This document shows positions 29,828-37,979 of a stretch of DNA of 64,000 nucleotides, in pieces. Positions within the stretch are counted from its first letter, which is position 1, and each line of letters starts with the position of its first letter. This stretch comes from Insolitispirillum peregrinum (lineage in GTDB: Bacteria > Pseudomonadota > Alphaproteobacteria > Rhodospirillales > Rhodospirillaceae): contig NZ_FTOA01000004.1 in the NCBI RefSeq assembly GCF_900156605.1, positions 62,001-126,000 of the forward strand, read 5' to 3'. A program made the translations under genes and the position numbers. The notes beneath the pieces were generated by a model that searched no databases, was not told the origin of the DNA, and was given only the letters and a program-made list of their open reading frames with translations.

Positions 29828-30955
29828 ATGAAGCAAGGTTCAAACGGAAAGGGTCGGCCGCGCGGACGCAACCAATCCCCTAACAAGGGCAAGGGACCGT
29901 CGCGGAACCAGACCTATGACAGCAACGGCCCCGGCATCCGGGTGCGTGGCAACGCCCATCAGGTTGTCGAAAAATACCAGGCGCTGGCCCGCGATGCGGC
30001 GGCGGTTGGTGATCGTGTGCTGATGGAAAACTATCTTCAGCACGCCGAACATTACTACCGCATCATTCTGGTGCAGAACCTGCACAGCCCGGTGCGGATG
30101 CCCCGTTTGGACCAGGGTAACGCCCTGAACCCCGAAGGCCCCGAAGACTATCTTGATGATGGCGAGGGCTATGATGACGACATCGACGATCTGGACGGTG
30201 CGACGGTCGAACCGATCGGCTATGAAGCCGAACGGCAGGAACGCCAGTACGAGCGCCAGAACCGCTACGACCGGCAGGAGCGCAGCGACCGTTCTGATCG
30301 GGGTGACCGGCAGGATCGGGGCGACCGTCGGGACCGGGGTGAGCGGCCGGACCGCGTCGAGCGTCAGGACCGCGTCGAACGGCCGGATCGCGGCGAACGT
30401 CAGGACCGCGGCGAACGTCAGGACCGGGGCGATCAGCAGGATCGCTTCCAGGCTCAGGACCGCGATGGAGGCCGTGGCCGCCAGCGCCGCCGGGCCCGTT
30501 CGGGCCGCAACCGTGACGGTGCCGAGTTTGATCGCGCCGACGAGCGGAACGAGAACGGCGATAGCCCCGCTGACGTGACCAGCGCGCCGCAGACCAGCGC
30601 CGCTCCGGTAACGGTTGCGGTGGTTGAGGTTGCTCCCGTTGCTGTGCCGGTCGAGGCCGCCGTACAGGCTGCCCCGGTTGTGGTCCCGATCACGGCCCCA
30701 GCCCCGGTGATCAGCGAAGCCCCCGCCAGCAGCGAGCCGGTGGCCGATGCCAAGCCGAAGCGCACCCGCACCCGCACCACCAAGCCGGTCGCCCCGGCAG
30801 AAGACGCTGCCCCGGCCCCGGTGGTTGAGGCCGCCGCCGACAGCAGCAGCGAAGAGGCCCCGAAAAAGCCGCGCCGCCGCCGCACCACCAAGGCCGCCGA
30901 GGGTGAAGCCAGCGGTGAGGTCGCCGGGGGTGAACCGGAAAAAGCCAGTGCCTGA
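29828..30955 (+). CDS. DUF4167 domain-containing protein
   Basis: 375 aa. The DUF4167 domain (about residues 20-90) reads IRVRGNAHQVVEKYQALARD, then AEHYYRIILVQN. The middle (about 135-215) is an extremely repetitive Asp/Arg tract with DRGERQDR-type units, and the C-terminal third is Ala/Pro/Val-rich ending in Lys/Arg-rich KKPRRRRTTK. The charge pattern suggests RNA or nucleic-acid binding, but the family function is not established. Common in alphaproteobacteria. Confidence 0.88.
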   Translation: MKQGSNGKGRPRGRNQSPNKGKGPSRNQTYDSNGPGIRVRGNAHQVVEKYQALARDAAAVGDRVLMENYLQHAEHYYRIILVQNLHSPVRMPRLDQGNALNPEGPEDYLDDGEGYDDDIDDLDGATVEPIGYEAERQERQYERQNRYDRQERSDRSDRGDRQDRGDRRDRGERPDRVERQDRVERPDRGERQDRGERQDRGDQQDRFQAQDRDGGRGRQRRRARSGRNRDGAEFDRADERNENGDSPADVTSAPQTSAAPVTVAVVEVAPVAVPVEAAVQAAPVVVPITAPAPVISEAPASSEPVADAKPKRTRTRTTKPVAPAEDAAPAPVVEAAADSSSEEAPKKPRRRRTTKAAEGEASGEVAGGEPEKASA

Positions 30956-30981
30956 TCATCCTTGCGGGATGGTCCGGTGTG

Positions 30982-31020
30982 AAAGCCACTTCCTGCTCGC
31001 GCGGAAGTGGCTTTTCTTTT
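30982..31020 (+). terminator. Intrinsic terminator after DUF4167 gene
   Basis: AAAGCCACTTCC (30982-30993) pairs with GGAAGTGGCTTT (31003-31014) and is followed by TCTTTT. A strong bidirectional-looking stem. Confidence 0.85.
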
Positions 31021-31073
31021 GCTGCAACTGCGGCACAATCAAGGGTCGGAGCCGTGAGCGTTAAACGTGACGC

Positions 31074-31252
31074 CACAGTACACGACAGTAGGAAAGCAAG
31101 GACGTGGAGCGCTGCTCCACACCTCGCTGGGGCCAGTTGGCCCCAGCCCCCATTTCTTTGATCATAAAAGAAAAAATGGGGGTTCGGGGCCTCAGGCCCC
31201 GAGCAGGTTCGGGCGGCAGCCCGTTCTTTAAGCCCGACTGTCGTGCACTGTG
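31074..31252 (-). mobile_element. 179-bp MITE-like element, copy 3, inverted
   Basis: The left end CACAGTACACGACAGT (31074-31089) and the right end ACTGTCGTGCACTGTG (31237-31252) form a 16-bp inverted repeat with one mismatch. The interior matches copies 1 and 2 in reverse. Length is 179 bp, as in copy 2. The flanks (ACGTGACGC and GCCTCAGAT) are not direct repeats, so the insertion is old or rearranged. It lies again next to remnants of the CGCACACTGGTC palindrome. Confidence 0.82.
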
Positions 31253-31315
31253 GCCTCAGATATAACGCACACTGGTCCAGATTTCCTTGCACCGGATCAC
31301 GTCAAAGGACTCACC

Positions 31316-32242
31316 ATGCGCATGATGTCTGCCCCCCGGATTACCCTGCTGCTGGTGACGTTTGCGGTCGTCTCGGTCCCGCTCACCGTTCAGGCGGGCG
31401 GGCTGAGTGACCGTTTGCAACAGGGCGTTGCCAACCTGCTGACCTCACCGCCGGAAGATCACCGGGTGCAGGTGGAAACGCTGGTTCCCGGCAGCCGCCG
31501 CCTGACCGAATCCTATGGCGAAGACCCGTTGCAGGCGCTGGATGTTTACCTTCCCCCCCATGCCACCGATGCCCCGATTCTGGTGATGGTCCATGGCGGC
31601 GGCTGGAAGGAAGGCGACAAGGGCGAGCCGCATGTGGTGGTCAACAAGCTGAAACGCTGGCTGCCGCAGGGCTTTATCGTCATCAGCGTCAACACCCGCC
31701 TGCTGCCGCAGGCGATGGCCTATGAACAGGCCGAAGACCTCGCCAAAGCGATGAAATGGATTCAAGGCCACGCCCGCAACTGGGGTGGCCGATCGGACAA
31801 GATCATCCTGATGGGGCACTCTTCCGGCGGCCATCTGGTGGCCCTGCTGTCGTCGAAACCGTCGATGGTCGGCAAGCCGTGGGCCGGAACGGTGGCTCTG
31901 GATACTGCAGCCCTGCACATCCCCTCAAAGATGCGCAAAAGCCACCTGCCCTTTTACGATGCCGCCTTTGGCAGCGATCCCGGCTATTGGACCAAGGCCT
32001 CGCCGATGAACCAGTGGACTGCCAAGGCGGTGCCGATGATGCTGGTCTGTTCCAGCAAGCGCCCGGACAAGCCCTGCTCCGAAGCGCAGGAGTTCCAGAA
32101 GCAGGCCGCCCATGCCGGGCGCGAAATGATCGTCTCGCCGCAAAACCTGTCGCACGCCGAAATCAACGACACCCTCGGCGAAAGCAACGCCTATACCGGT
32201 GCCGTTGAAACCTTCATCATGCGGCAATTGGCCGGACGGTAA
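31316..32242 (+). CDS. Secreted alpha/beta hydrolase (carboxylesterase-like)
   Basis: 308 aa from the ATG at 31316 (AAGGAC upstream). The signal peptide RITLLLVTFAVVSVPLTVQA ends near residue 25. VMVHGGGWKEGDKG supplies the HGGGW oxyanion hole, GHSSGGHLVALL the Ser nucleophile, and SHAEIND near the end the catalytic His. Resembles BD-FAE/hormone-sensitive-lipase type esterases. Substrate unknown; probably periplasmic. Confidence 0.85.
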   Translation: MRMMSAPRITLLLVTFAVVSVPLTVQAGGLSDRLQQGVANLLTSPPEDHRVQVETLVPGSRRLTESYGEDPLQALDVYLPPHATDAPILVMVHGGGWKEGDKGEPHVVVNKLKRWLPQGFIVISVNTRLLPQAMAYEQAEDLAKAMKWIQGHARNWGGRSDKIILMGHSSGGHLVALLSSKPSMVGKPWAGTVALDTAALHIPSKMRKSHLPFYDAAFGSDPGYWTKASPMNQWTAKAVPMMLVCSSKRPDKPCSEAQEFQKQAAHAGREMIVSPQNLSHAEINDTLGESNAYTGAVETFIMRQLAGR

Positions 32243-32246
32243 GGCC

Positions 32247-32744
32247 TTATTCCCCACTGCCTTCCGTCGTCTGCAACGCCCCGCTGCGGGTCGGCACCAC
32301 GATGGCACAGGTCATCACCTGCGCCGGGTCGCCGTTCTGGTTGCGGGTGATCATCTTCACCCGCAACATCCCCAGATCGGGACGGCTGCGCGAGGGGCGG
32401 ATTTCGATCACTTCGGCTTCCAGATGCAGGCGGTCACCGGGGCGGGTCGGACGCGGCCATTCCAGACTTTCAATCGCCCGCCCGACAAAGCCCCAGCCGG
32501 GGGCATGGCCGCTGCCGACCATCAGCCGCATGGTCAGACTGGCGGTGTGCCAGCCGCTGGCGGCCAGACTGCCAAAAAAGGTCCCGGCGGCGCTGTCGTG
32601 GCCCAGATGAAAGGGCTGCGGATCGAACTGGCGGGCGTAGTCAACAATCGCCTGTTCATCGACCTCGATCGGGTCGGTGGTAAACCACGGCCCGAGGCTG
32701 AAATCTTCCAGATGGGTTGCGCGCGCGTTCACCGAAGCATTCAT
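32247..32744 (-). CDS. MaoC-family (R)-hydratase
   Basis: 165 aa hot-dog fold protein. DPQPFHLGHDSA gives the conserved hydratase Asp/His region and FFGSLAASGWHTASLTMRL the helix that follows. Similar to bacterial enoyl-CoA hydratases of the MaoC/NodN type; exact substrate unknown. Convergent with the hydrolase gene, 4 bp apart. Confidence 0.85.
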   Translation of the reverse strand: MNASVNARATHLEDFSLGPWFTTDPIEVDEQAIVDYARQFDPQPFHLGHDSAAGTFFGSLAASGWHTASLTMRLMVGSGHAPGWGFVGRAIESLEWPRPTRPGDRLHLEAEVIEIRPSRSRPDLGMLRVKMITRNQNGDPAQVMTCAIVVPTRSGALQTTEGSGE

Positions 32745-32947
32745 GGCCGGACGTTTCCTGTTCTTATGAATATAAAGCTGACGTTAACGGAAAGCGTAGC
32801 GACAGCCGGACAGCGGCTCAAGTGATATGTTGTAAGGCAATGCCCTCATCCGTCTGATCCATGCGCCCGCCGGTCGTACACCCTTTCTCTGCCCCCGTGG
32901 TTCGGGTATTCTGGCATTGGTGGGTTGGCACAAGCAGGAGACCAGCC

Positions 32948-33802
32948 ATGGTCAGCAGTCTTTTATCCAGCGGCTCGTCGAGCCGTCCGTCGTACCTTTC
33001 GGCGCTGACCGCGCGGACCGGCAGCAGCAAGGCCGACGATACAGCCAACAGCACCAGTGCGTCCTCGACCCCTGACGACAGTGACAACCGGTCGATTGCC
33101 GACAAGATTCAGAGCAGCATGGCGCAGCGGAAAAAGCAGGATGCCCTCGACGATGTTCTGCGCCTGAAACAGCAAATGGCCGACATGGCCGTGCTGGAAC
33201 TGGTAAACCCGGAAGGCGCGGCCCGCATGTATGCAGAAATGGGCAAAAAGCTGGAACATGCCGCCGGTGCGTACAGCGACGGCACCCAGACGCTGGCCAA
33301 ACTGTCCGGCGATGCGACCTCACTGACCGAACTGTCGGTCAATGCCGACCTGCAGGCGATCGTCAACAGTAGCACCAGTGATGCAACGGCGACCAGCAGC
33401 CCCGCAACCGATGCTTCAACGTCCACCCGTACCACCGAAGACGCCAGCAAAGCGGCGAAAAAACTTGCCGAACAGGCGCAAAACGAGTCGAGTACCCGGC
33501 AAAAGCAGATGCAGGCCTATGCGATGGCCTCGTCTAGCGCCGCCGACGATCATCAGACGCTGGTAGACATGAAGTCGCTCAGCGGCACCCTCGACGAACG
33601 GTTCCGCCATGCGGTCAAAACTACCGAAGAGCAGGATCAGAGCGAAGACAAAAAACGCGAAATGGACCAACTGGAAAGCGAATTCGCCGTTTCGCAGGCC
33701 CATACCGCCTCTGCCCTCGACTCGCTGGGACAGCAGATCACCCTCAGCCGGGCTGGCGGCCTCAGCCTGTCGGCTCCCACCTCGGTGTCGGTGCTGGCCT
33801 AG
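32948..33802 (+). CDS. Ser/Thr-rich coiled-coil protein of unknown function
   Basis: 284 aa from the ATG at 32948, with AGGAG seven bases upstream; an ATG at 32861 would add 29 unlikely residues. The N-terminal 45 residues are Ser-rich, 50-105 helical (KQDALDDVLRLKQQMADM), then a Ser/Thr linker and a long charged helix (TTEEQDQSEDKKREMDQLES). No signal peptide or membrane helix. Last gene of the chromosomal-looking part. Confidence 0.7.
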   Translation: MVSSLLSSGSSSRPSYLSALTARTGSSKADDTANSTSASSTPDDSDNRSIADKIQSSMAQRKKQDALDDVLRLKQQMADMAVLELVNPEGAARMYAEMGKKLEHAAGAYSDGTQTLAKLSGDATSLTELSVNADLQAIVNSSTSDATATSSPATDASTSTRTTEDASKAAKKLAEQAQNESSTRQKQMQAYAMASSSAADDHQTLVDMKSLSGTLDERFRHAVKTTEEQDQSEDKKREMDQLESEFAVSQAHTASALDSLGQQITLSRAGGLSLSAPTSVSVLA

Positions 33803-34151
33803 AGGTGTGAGCGCACAAGTGGTTCCGGTTTTACGCGCTATCACTGCGACAGATCAAAAGGGTAGACCAGCGTGACTGCGTCACATGTAACGCACGCTGA
33901 TCTGATGCCTTTTCCCCTTTTGTACCGTGATCAGGCAGAGTAAAGTCGCCACCTCTCGCACCCCAACCATGGGACAGCATGACTGGCGCGCCCGTCGCGC
34001 CAGAGGCGATACCCTCGGGCTGTGAGCCTTGACGCTCACAGCTCTCGTGTTTTGTTCTGCCGCAGTGATGATGCGCAAAACCGGTGCCCACGTTTGCGCT
34101 CACTGCTTTAGAGCATTGTGCGCTGGATTTTCCCCGAATCCAGCATTGTGG
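33803..34151. repeat. Repeat-rich gap at the backbone/mobile boundary
   Basis: No gene. It contains AAGTGGTTCCGGTTTTACGC, a diverged AGACCAGCGTG...CACGCTGATCT palindrome (about 33869-33903), a GCGCGCCCGTCGCGCC stem near 33987, GTGAGC...GCTCAC repeats (34022-34042) and a TAGAGCATTG unit (34109-34151) whose core is GCTGGATT...AATCCAGC. The pieces are the same modules that flank the MITE copies, in shuffled order. Confidence 0.55.
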
Positions 34152-34212
34152 TACCACACCACTCAGCACAGTGCAATAGGGTGTAGCCTACCCAGGAGTA
34201 GTTACGGGGCAT

Positions 34213-34265
34213 AAAAAAGGCCGCTCTCCCGAAAGAAAGCGGCCGGAAACAAAAGAACCATAAGC
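34213..34265 (-). ncRNA. Candidate antisense RNA controlling rep expression
   Basis: About 53 nt on the minus strand. It begins near 34265, six to seven bases after a good promoter, and ends in a textbook terminator: GGCCGCT/AGCGGCC stem (34244-34219) with a 12-nt loop, then six U (34218-34213). The loop contains UUCG, which fits the YUNR U-turn often seen in plasmid copy-number antisense RNAs. The opposite strand at this place is the predicted leader of the leader-peptide/rep mRNA. The role is inferred from arrangement; no homology is claimed. Confidence 0.6.
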
Positions 34266-34271
34266 AAGTCT

Positions 34272-34300
34272 TTTGTACCGGCCACTGACGCCCAAGTCAA
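34272..34300 (-). promoter_or_regulatory. Promoter of the antisense RNA
   Basis: Read on the minus strand: TTGACT (34300-34295), exactly 17 bp, then TACAAA (34277-34272). There is no minus-strand protein gene downstream for it to serve, only the terminator 28 bp further. Confidence 0.65.
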
Positions 34301-34373
34301 CGGAAATGAAAGTTTCCGCACGGGTTTCTGCTGCCTTTTTCTGACCTCGCAACCATCCGCAAGGAGGGCTGCC

Positions 34374-34673
34374 ATGTCTATTTTTGTATTACACCGCGTT
34401 GTAATACAGTCTCGGATCGGGGCTGTTTACTTGTCATCGACCAGCACCGGGGTTGGTCGCGAAACCCTGAAACAGGGATTTCTCTATGTATCTTCGGGGG
34501 TTATGTCCCTGATTGGCAATTTATCCGGGCAGGCAATCCGTTGCCCGGTGAAATGCGAATCGAAAGGGCTCTTTTTTCAAAAAAGTACGCCCGGCCTTTC
34601 GACGCTGATTTTCCCGCAAAAAAAAGAAATTCAACCATTACGGGCTTCCCTCCCGATGGGAGGTCGGCCATGA
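34374..34673 (+). CDS. Leader peptide translationally coupled to rep
   Basis: 99 aa, MSIFVLHRVVIQSRIGAVYL at the start. AAGGAGGG (34361-34368) gives a near-ideal ribosome site. The stop TGA overlaps the rep ATG as ATGA (34670-34673). The protein has no recognisable domain. An 8-bp stem TGTATTAC/GTAATACA (34385-34392 with 34401-34408) lies just inside the gene. By analogy with the Tap/RepA system of IncFII-type plasmids, translation through this frame would open the hairpin that hides the rep ribosome site. Function inferred. Confidence 0.55.
   Translation: MSIFVLHRVVIQSRIGAVYLSSTSTGVGRETLKQGFLYVSSGVMSLIGNLSGQAIRCPVKCESKGLFFQKSTPGLSTLIFPQKKEIQPLRASLPMGGRP
34649..34663 (+). promoter_or_regulatory. 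Hairpin sequestering the rep ribosome-binding site
   Basis: CCTCCC (34649-34654), loop GAT, GGGAGG (34658-34663). The 3' arm is the Shine-Dalgarno sequence of rep, 6 bases before its ATG. The loop of the upstream stem (CTCCC at 34226-34230) is also complementary to this arm, so a long-range contact is possible. Confidence 0.6.
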
Positions 34674-35434
34674 GCGACCGTCGCCCCTTCCGGGAAGTGA
34701 AGCTGCAATGGCTGCAAGCGTTGAGCTGCGATGGCAGCCTGAGCGATTGCGCAAAGACCATCGCCCTGTACATCGTCACCACCCACATGAACGGCCACAC
34801 CGAACAGGCATGGCCGTCCTATCAAACCATTGCCGATGCGACCGGCAAAAGCGTGAAGACCATCCAGCGCGCCGTGCGTGAGCTTGAGGAACGCGGCTGG
34901 TTCGACGTGCAGCGCGGGAACGGGGTGAGGCACAACACCGTTTACTCCCCCACCGAATCATCCATCACGCGGGCAATCGAAGCTCGCGAGAAGGCGGACA
35001 AGGTTGTCCCCCTTCGCCCGGAGAAAGGCGGTCAGAATTGTCCGCAAAGGGGGACAAACCTGTCCCCGGAAGGCGGTCAAAACTGTCCACCGAACTTAGA
35101 GAAGAAAAAAATAAACAAACCTAACGCGCCCGCACGCGAGGCGGAGGCCGCGCCAGCCTCAGGGTCAGGGCAGACAGACCTGAAGGATGCCTTGCGGGAT
35201 GTACTGGGGTTGGAGATGGACGAGACGGCCATCCGTCTGTGGGTCGAAACCCTGACCTCGGTCACGCAGGCGGACAACCGGATCATCGTTACCGCCCCAA
35301 GTCGCATGCACTGCGACTGGATCGAGCAGAGGTTTGCCGGGCCATTCAGCCGGGCGGCAACGCAGCTTGTCGGCCCCGGAGCCAAAGTTGTTTTCAGGGG
35401 GCATCACCCTGCTGTCACCCGGCATGCCGCATAG
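34670..35434 (+). CDS. Replication initiator-like protein: HTH plus DnaA_N-like domain
   Basis: 254 aa from the ATG at 34670. Residues 1-100 are a winged-helix/HTH_36 domain (HTEQAWPSYQTIADATGKSV, KTIQRAVRELEERGWFDVQR). A Lys/Pro-rich linker (130-165) follows. The C-terminal 80 residues, with RLWVETLTSVTQADNRIIVT and APSRMHCDWIEQRFAGPFSR, resemble the DnaA N-terminal domain, the part of DnaA that contacts helicase and DiaA. The combination fits a plasmid or phage replisome organiser. The preceding in-frame stretch from 34541 is rejected because the ribosome site and ATGA coupling point to 34670. Confidence 0.75.
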   Translation: MSDRRPFREVKLQWLQALSCDGSLSDCAKTIALYIVTTHMNGHTEQAWPSYQTIADATGKSVKTIQRAVRELEERGWFDVQRGNGVRHNTVYSPTESSITRAIEAREKADKVVPLRPEKGGQNCPQRGTNLSPEGGQNCPPNLEKKKINKPNAPAREAEAAPASGSGQTDLKDALRDVLGLEMDETAIRLWVETLTSVTQADNRIIVTAPSRMHCDWIEQRFAGPFSRAATQLVGPGAKVVFRGHHPAVTRHAA

Positions 35435-35444
35435 GGAGGACGAG

Positions 35445-35729
35445 ATGGATTGTGCAATCTCCCTGCAATGCAGAACCGCGTGTCATCACTGGAAATGGGG
35501 GAAAGCTCTGCCCGCATTCGCGGACAGAAAGGGGCTTCGCCCCGGTGCCGTCAATGGCAAGCGGCGCAAGCGCCGTCAGGGGCCGGGATGCCCCAAAAAT
35601 CTGGCGATTTTCGGGAGCTACCCCGCCCGGCCCCTGCCCATTGACCGCCCCTCCCCACCGATGCCTACGGCAGCGGGTGATGTCGAGGACATCACCCCGG
35701 AAAGTGCCCGTAAGGAGCAAGAGCGATGA
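35445..35729 (+). CDS. Small protein of unknown function in the rep operon
   Basis: 94 aa. AGGGAGG lies five bases before the ATG and 11 bp after the rep stop. The stop overlaps the next ATG (ATGA at 35726). It is Arg/Pro/Cys-rich (MDCAISLQCRTACHHWKWGK at the start) without a recognisable domain. Support is positional; the reading frame could also be chance within a 290-bp gap. Confidence 0.5.
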   Translation: MDCAISLQCRTACHHWKWGKALPAFADRKGLRPGAVNGKRRKRRQGPGCPKNLAIFGSYPARPLPIDRPSPPMPTAAGDVEDITPESARKEQER

Positions 35730-36082
35730 TCACCATCGAAGACCTGTCGAAGGAAGAATTGGCCATGTTGGTGCGCAAGCTGTTGGCGTGTGATGAGAGC
35801 ATCGCCCGGCTGATCACCGAATGGGATTTGCTTGATGTGCGGGCAGCGGTGCTGCGTGGCCGGATGGATCGTGCCTGGCTCGCGTGCAGCCGCGCTTCCG
35901 AGCTGGTCGAGGCGCTGTCGAGAAAACCTAACGTCAACCCGCAAACATGGAAAAGGGCGATGAACAAGGAAGAACGTCTGTTCGCAGAATGGCAAAGGCT
36001 GAGAGAGCAACGGGACACCGTGGTTGATGCGCTCAATGCTGCCTTCGACCGGATGGTGGGAGGCGATGATGTCCGACACTGA
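35726..36082 (+). CDS. Hypothetical helical protein
   Basis: 118 aa, entirely charged and helical (MITIEDLSKEELAMLVRKLL at the start). No signal peptide or known domain. It overlaps the upstream gene by 4 bases and the next by 14, so it belongs to the same operon. Confidence 0.7.
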   Translation: MITIEDLSKEELAMLVRKLLACDESIARLITEWDLLDVRAAVLRGRMDRAWLACSRASELVEALSRKPNVNPQTWKRAMNKEERLFAEWQRLREQRDTVVDALNAAFDRMVGGDDVRH

Positions 36083-36791
36083 CCGCATGGTTGCCAAAAT
36101 CAAAAAGCTGCTGGCGCTGGCGGCCTCCCCGAACGAGGCCGAAGCAGCGGCGGCGCTTTCCAAGGCCAAAGAGCTGATGGAAAAGCATTCAATTTCCGAC
36201 ACTGCCATTCGCCTGGCTGACATCACTGAAGCAAAGGGCAAAGCATCGGTCGCCGACCGCCCGAACCGCTGGGAGAGCGATCTTGTTGACCTTGTCGCAC
36301 GGGCCTTTGGCTGCAAAACCATTTTCTTCAGTGGAGGATATGAGCCGAGGGGCTATGGCTATCGCCGTGCGAAGGGAGAGTGGCATTTTATTGCCGCCTC
36401 CCCCATTCCTGACATTGCCAGCTATGCATTCCAGGTGTTGCTGAGGCAGCTAGCGGCTCAACGAGCCGCCTATGTCGCAGCCCTGCCGAAGAACCTGAAA
36501 CGTGCCACCAAGATACGGCGCGGAGATTTGTTTGCAGAGGCCTGGGTTGCCTCGGCCTCGGAAAAGGTGATGTCGTTTGCCGGGCAGGACCGTCAGGCAG
36601 ACATCACGGCTTGGATCAAGAGCCGTTATCCGGCCTTGGGAGAGCTGGCCCTTGTCACCCGCACGGACACTATCAGGCCGGATGACCATCGGGCGCTTGA
36701 TGCTGGCTATGCCGCAGGCGCGAACGTGCGTCTGGATCAAGCGGTGGCGGCAAACACCCGCCCTGAAATGATCGGGAGGTTTGATGCTTGA
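36069..36791 (+). CDS. DUF2786 domain-containing protein
   Basis: 240 aa. The N-terminal MVAKIKKLLALAASPNEAEA and AAALSKAKELMEKHSI form the DUF2786 domain (about residues 5-45). The middle has conserved hydrophobic and aromatic residues and a His-Phe-Ile core (EWHFIAASPIPDIASYAFQV). DUF2786 proteins are common on plasmids and phages; their function is unknown. ATG 36069 is chosen over 36066 because GGAGG is then five bases away. Confidence 0.8.
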   Translation: MSDTDRMVAKIKKLLALAASPNEAEAAAALSKAKELMEKHSISDTAIRLADITEAKGKASVADRPNRWESDLVDLVARAFGCKTIFFSGGYEPRGYGYRRAKGEWHFIAASPIPDIASYAFQVLLRQLAAQRAAYVAALPKNLKRATKIRRGDLFAEAWVASASEKVMSFAGQDRQADITAWIKSRYPALGELALVTRTDTIRPDDHRALDAGYAAGANVRLDQAVAANTRPEMIGRFDA

Positions 36792-37473
36792 CCTCACTTC
36801 TCTCAGCAAGGCCCAGCTCATCGAGCTGGTCCGCCTTGCGCTGTCTCGTGGCACCCTGCTGGACGCGGATATTGCCGGAGCTAGGCGGCATGCCTTGCGG
36901 GCTGCGTGCGGCCTGTTCGGCGGTATCCGGCCATTTGTCCGTCAGGCCCGTCAGTCTGGCTTTGATGTTGACGCAAGCAACCTCAGCCGCTGGCTGTCGG
37001 GGCACGCCGCTCTTTCTACGGCCAAGGTGGATCAGCTCCTCGTCGCTCTCGGGCTGCCGGACATGCAGCCGCGTGGGGATATCGTCCATGTCTGGCGTCC
37101 TCATCACAGCCGACCCTGCGATCTTGCGGCGGCTTTCGACCTGTACTTTCGGGCCGGAGCGTCGGTTGCCCTGGTGCATGCGTCGAAGACCCGTGGCCCA
37201 TCCGTGCATGCCGTCCACGACGGGCGCACTTGCGCCCTGATCACCATCAGGCAAGCCCTGTGCCTGCCCGATGGACTGAAGGACGGGCCACGCCTGCGGA
37301 TTGCCGACCCCGAGCGGTGGCTGTCCGGGGCTGTGTCAGTGGAGGCTTTCAAGGCGGCATGGGGCGAGCAGGCCGAACCTGCCGCGCCGTCACTCGAAGA
37401 TATCCTCGCCGCCCTGCAGGAGGGTGAAGGCGTCTCGCAGGCTGTGCAAAGACTGTGGGGAGAGAAGCCATGA
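36784..37473 (+). CDS. Hypothetical protein with a possible HTH
   Basis: 229 aa, ATG with GGGAGG upstream. Residues 60-90 (VDASNLSRWLSGHAALSTAK, VDQLLVALGLPD) look like a lambda-repressor-type helix-turn-helix. The remainder has no match I can name. It overlaps the DUF2786 gene by 8 bp. Confidence 0.65.
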   Translation: MLDLTSLSKAQLIELVRLALSRGTLLDADIAGARRHALRAACGLFGGIRPFVRQARQSGFDVDASNLSRWLSGHAALSTAKVDQLLVALGLPDMQPRGDIVHVWRPHHSRPCDLAAAFDLYFRAGASVALVHASKTRGPSVHAVHDGRTCALITIRQALCLPDGLKDGPRLRIADPERWLSGAVSVEAFKAAWGEQAEPAAPSLEDILAALQEGEGVSQAVQRLWGEKP

Positions 37474-37979
37474 CGAGACAGCGTGTTGCGAAGGGGCTGC
37501 GGCTGTCAGGCGTGGCGGCCATGGTCGGAGTGATCCTGCTCGGGCCGATTGCTCTTGCCTGGCGAGAGAGTGATCTGGATCGCTGGCGTACCCTGATCCC
37601 GGCATCCTCTCAGGTCTTTGCCGTTATCGAGACGGTTAAGGGTAATCAGGTGACCTTGCGGACACTCAATACCGTCAGTTCCCCGGACAATCTGATCAGG
37701 CTCCCGTTTAACAGCCTTGTCTCTGCCACTGCCTTTCCGAGCAGACCGGATGCAATGCGGCAAGAGATCTGCGTCACCAGAGTTCAGCCATTCGTAGCCC
37801 TCGCCATGAATAAAAATGCGTTTATGGACAGGAACGGGCTGCATTGCCTTGGCTCCATTGCCGACGCCAGGGGAACCATTGGACTGCCGATGGAAACCAT
37901 CAAGCCGGAAACCGTTGTCACCATCAGGCTCAATGGTGACTGGACACTGGACACAAAAGAAACCGGAGAACAGCCATGA
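37470..37979 (+). CDS. Hypothetical membrane-anchored protein
   Basis: 169 aa. One N-terminal hydrophobic helix (GVAAMVGVILLGPIALAW, about residues 14-31), then about 135 soluble residues probably in the periplasm, with two cysteines (QEICVTR and LHCLGS). Overlaps the neighbours by 4 bases on each side. Confidence 0.65.
   Translation: MTRQRVAKGLRLSGVAAMVGVILLGPIALAWRESDLDRWRTLIPASSQVFAVIETVKGNQVTLRTLNTVSSPDNLIRLPFNSLVSATAFPSRPDAMRQEICVTRVQPFVALAMNKNAFMDRNGLHCLGSIADARGTIGLPMETIKPETVVTIRLNGDWTLDTKETGEQP

Noticed and set aside
34541-34669. Upstream in-frame extension of the rep gene
   Set aside because: It lies in the leader-peptide frame region, lacks a ribosome site, and the ATGA junction and GGGAGG point to 34670.
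34374-34673. Treating the leader frame as an ordinary chromosomal hypothetical gene
   Set aside because: Its coupling to rep and the antisense promoter make a regulatory leader more likely; kept as a leader peptide with moderate confidence.
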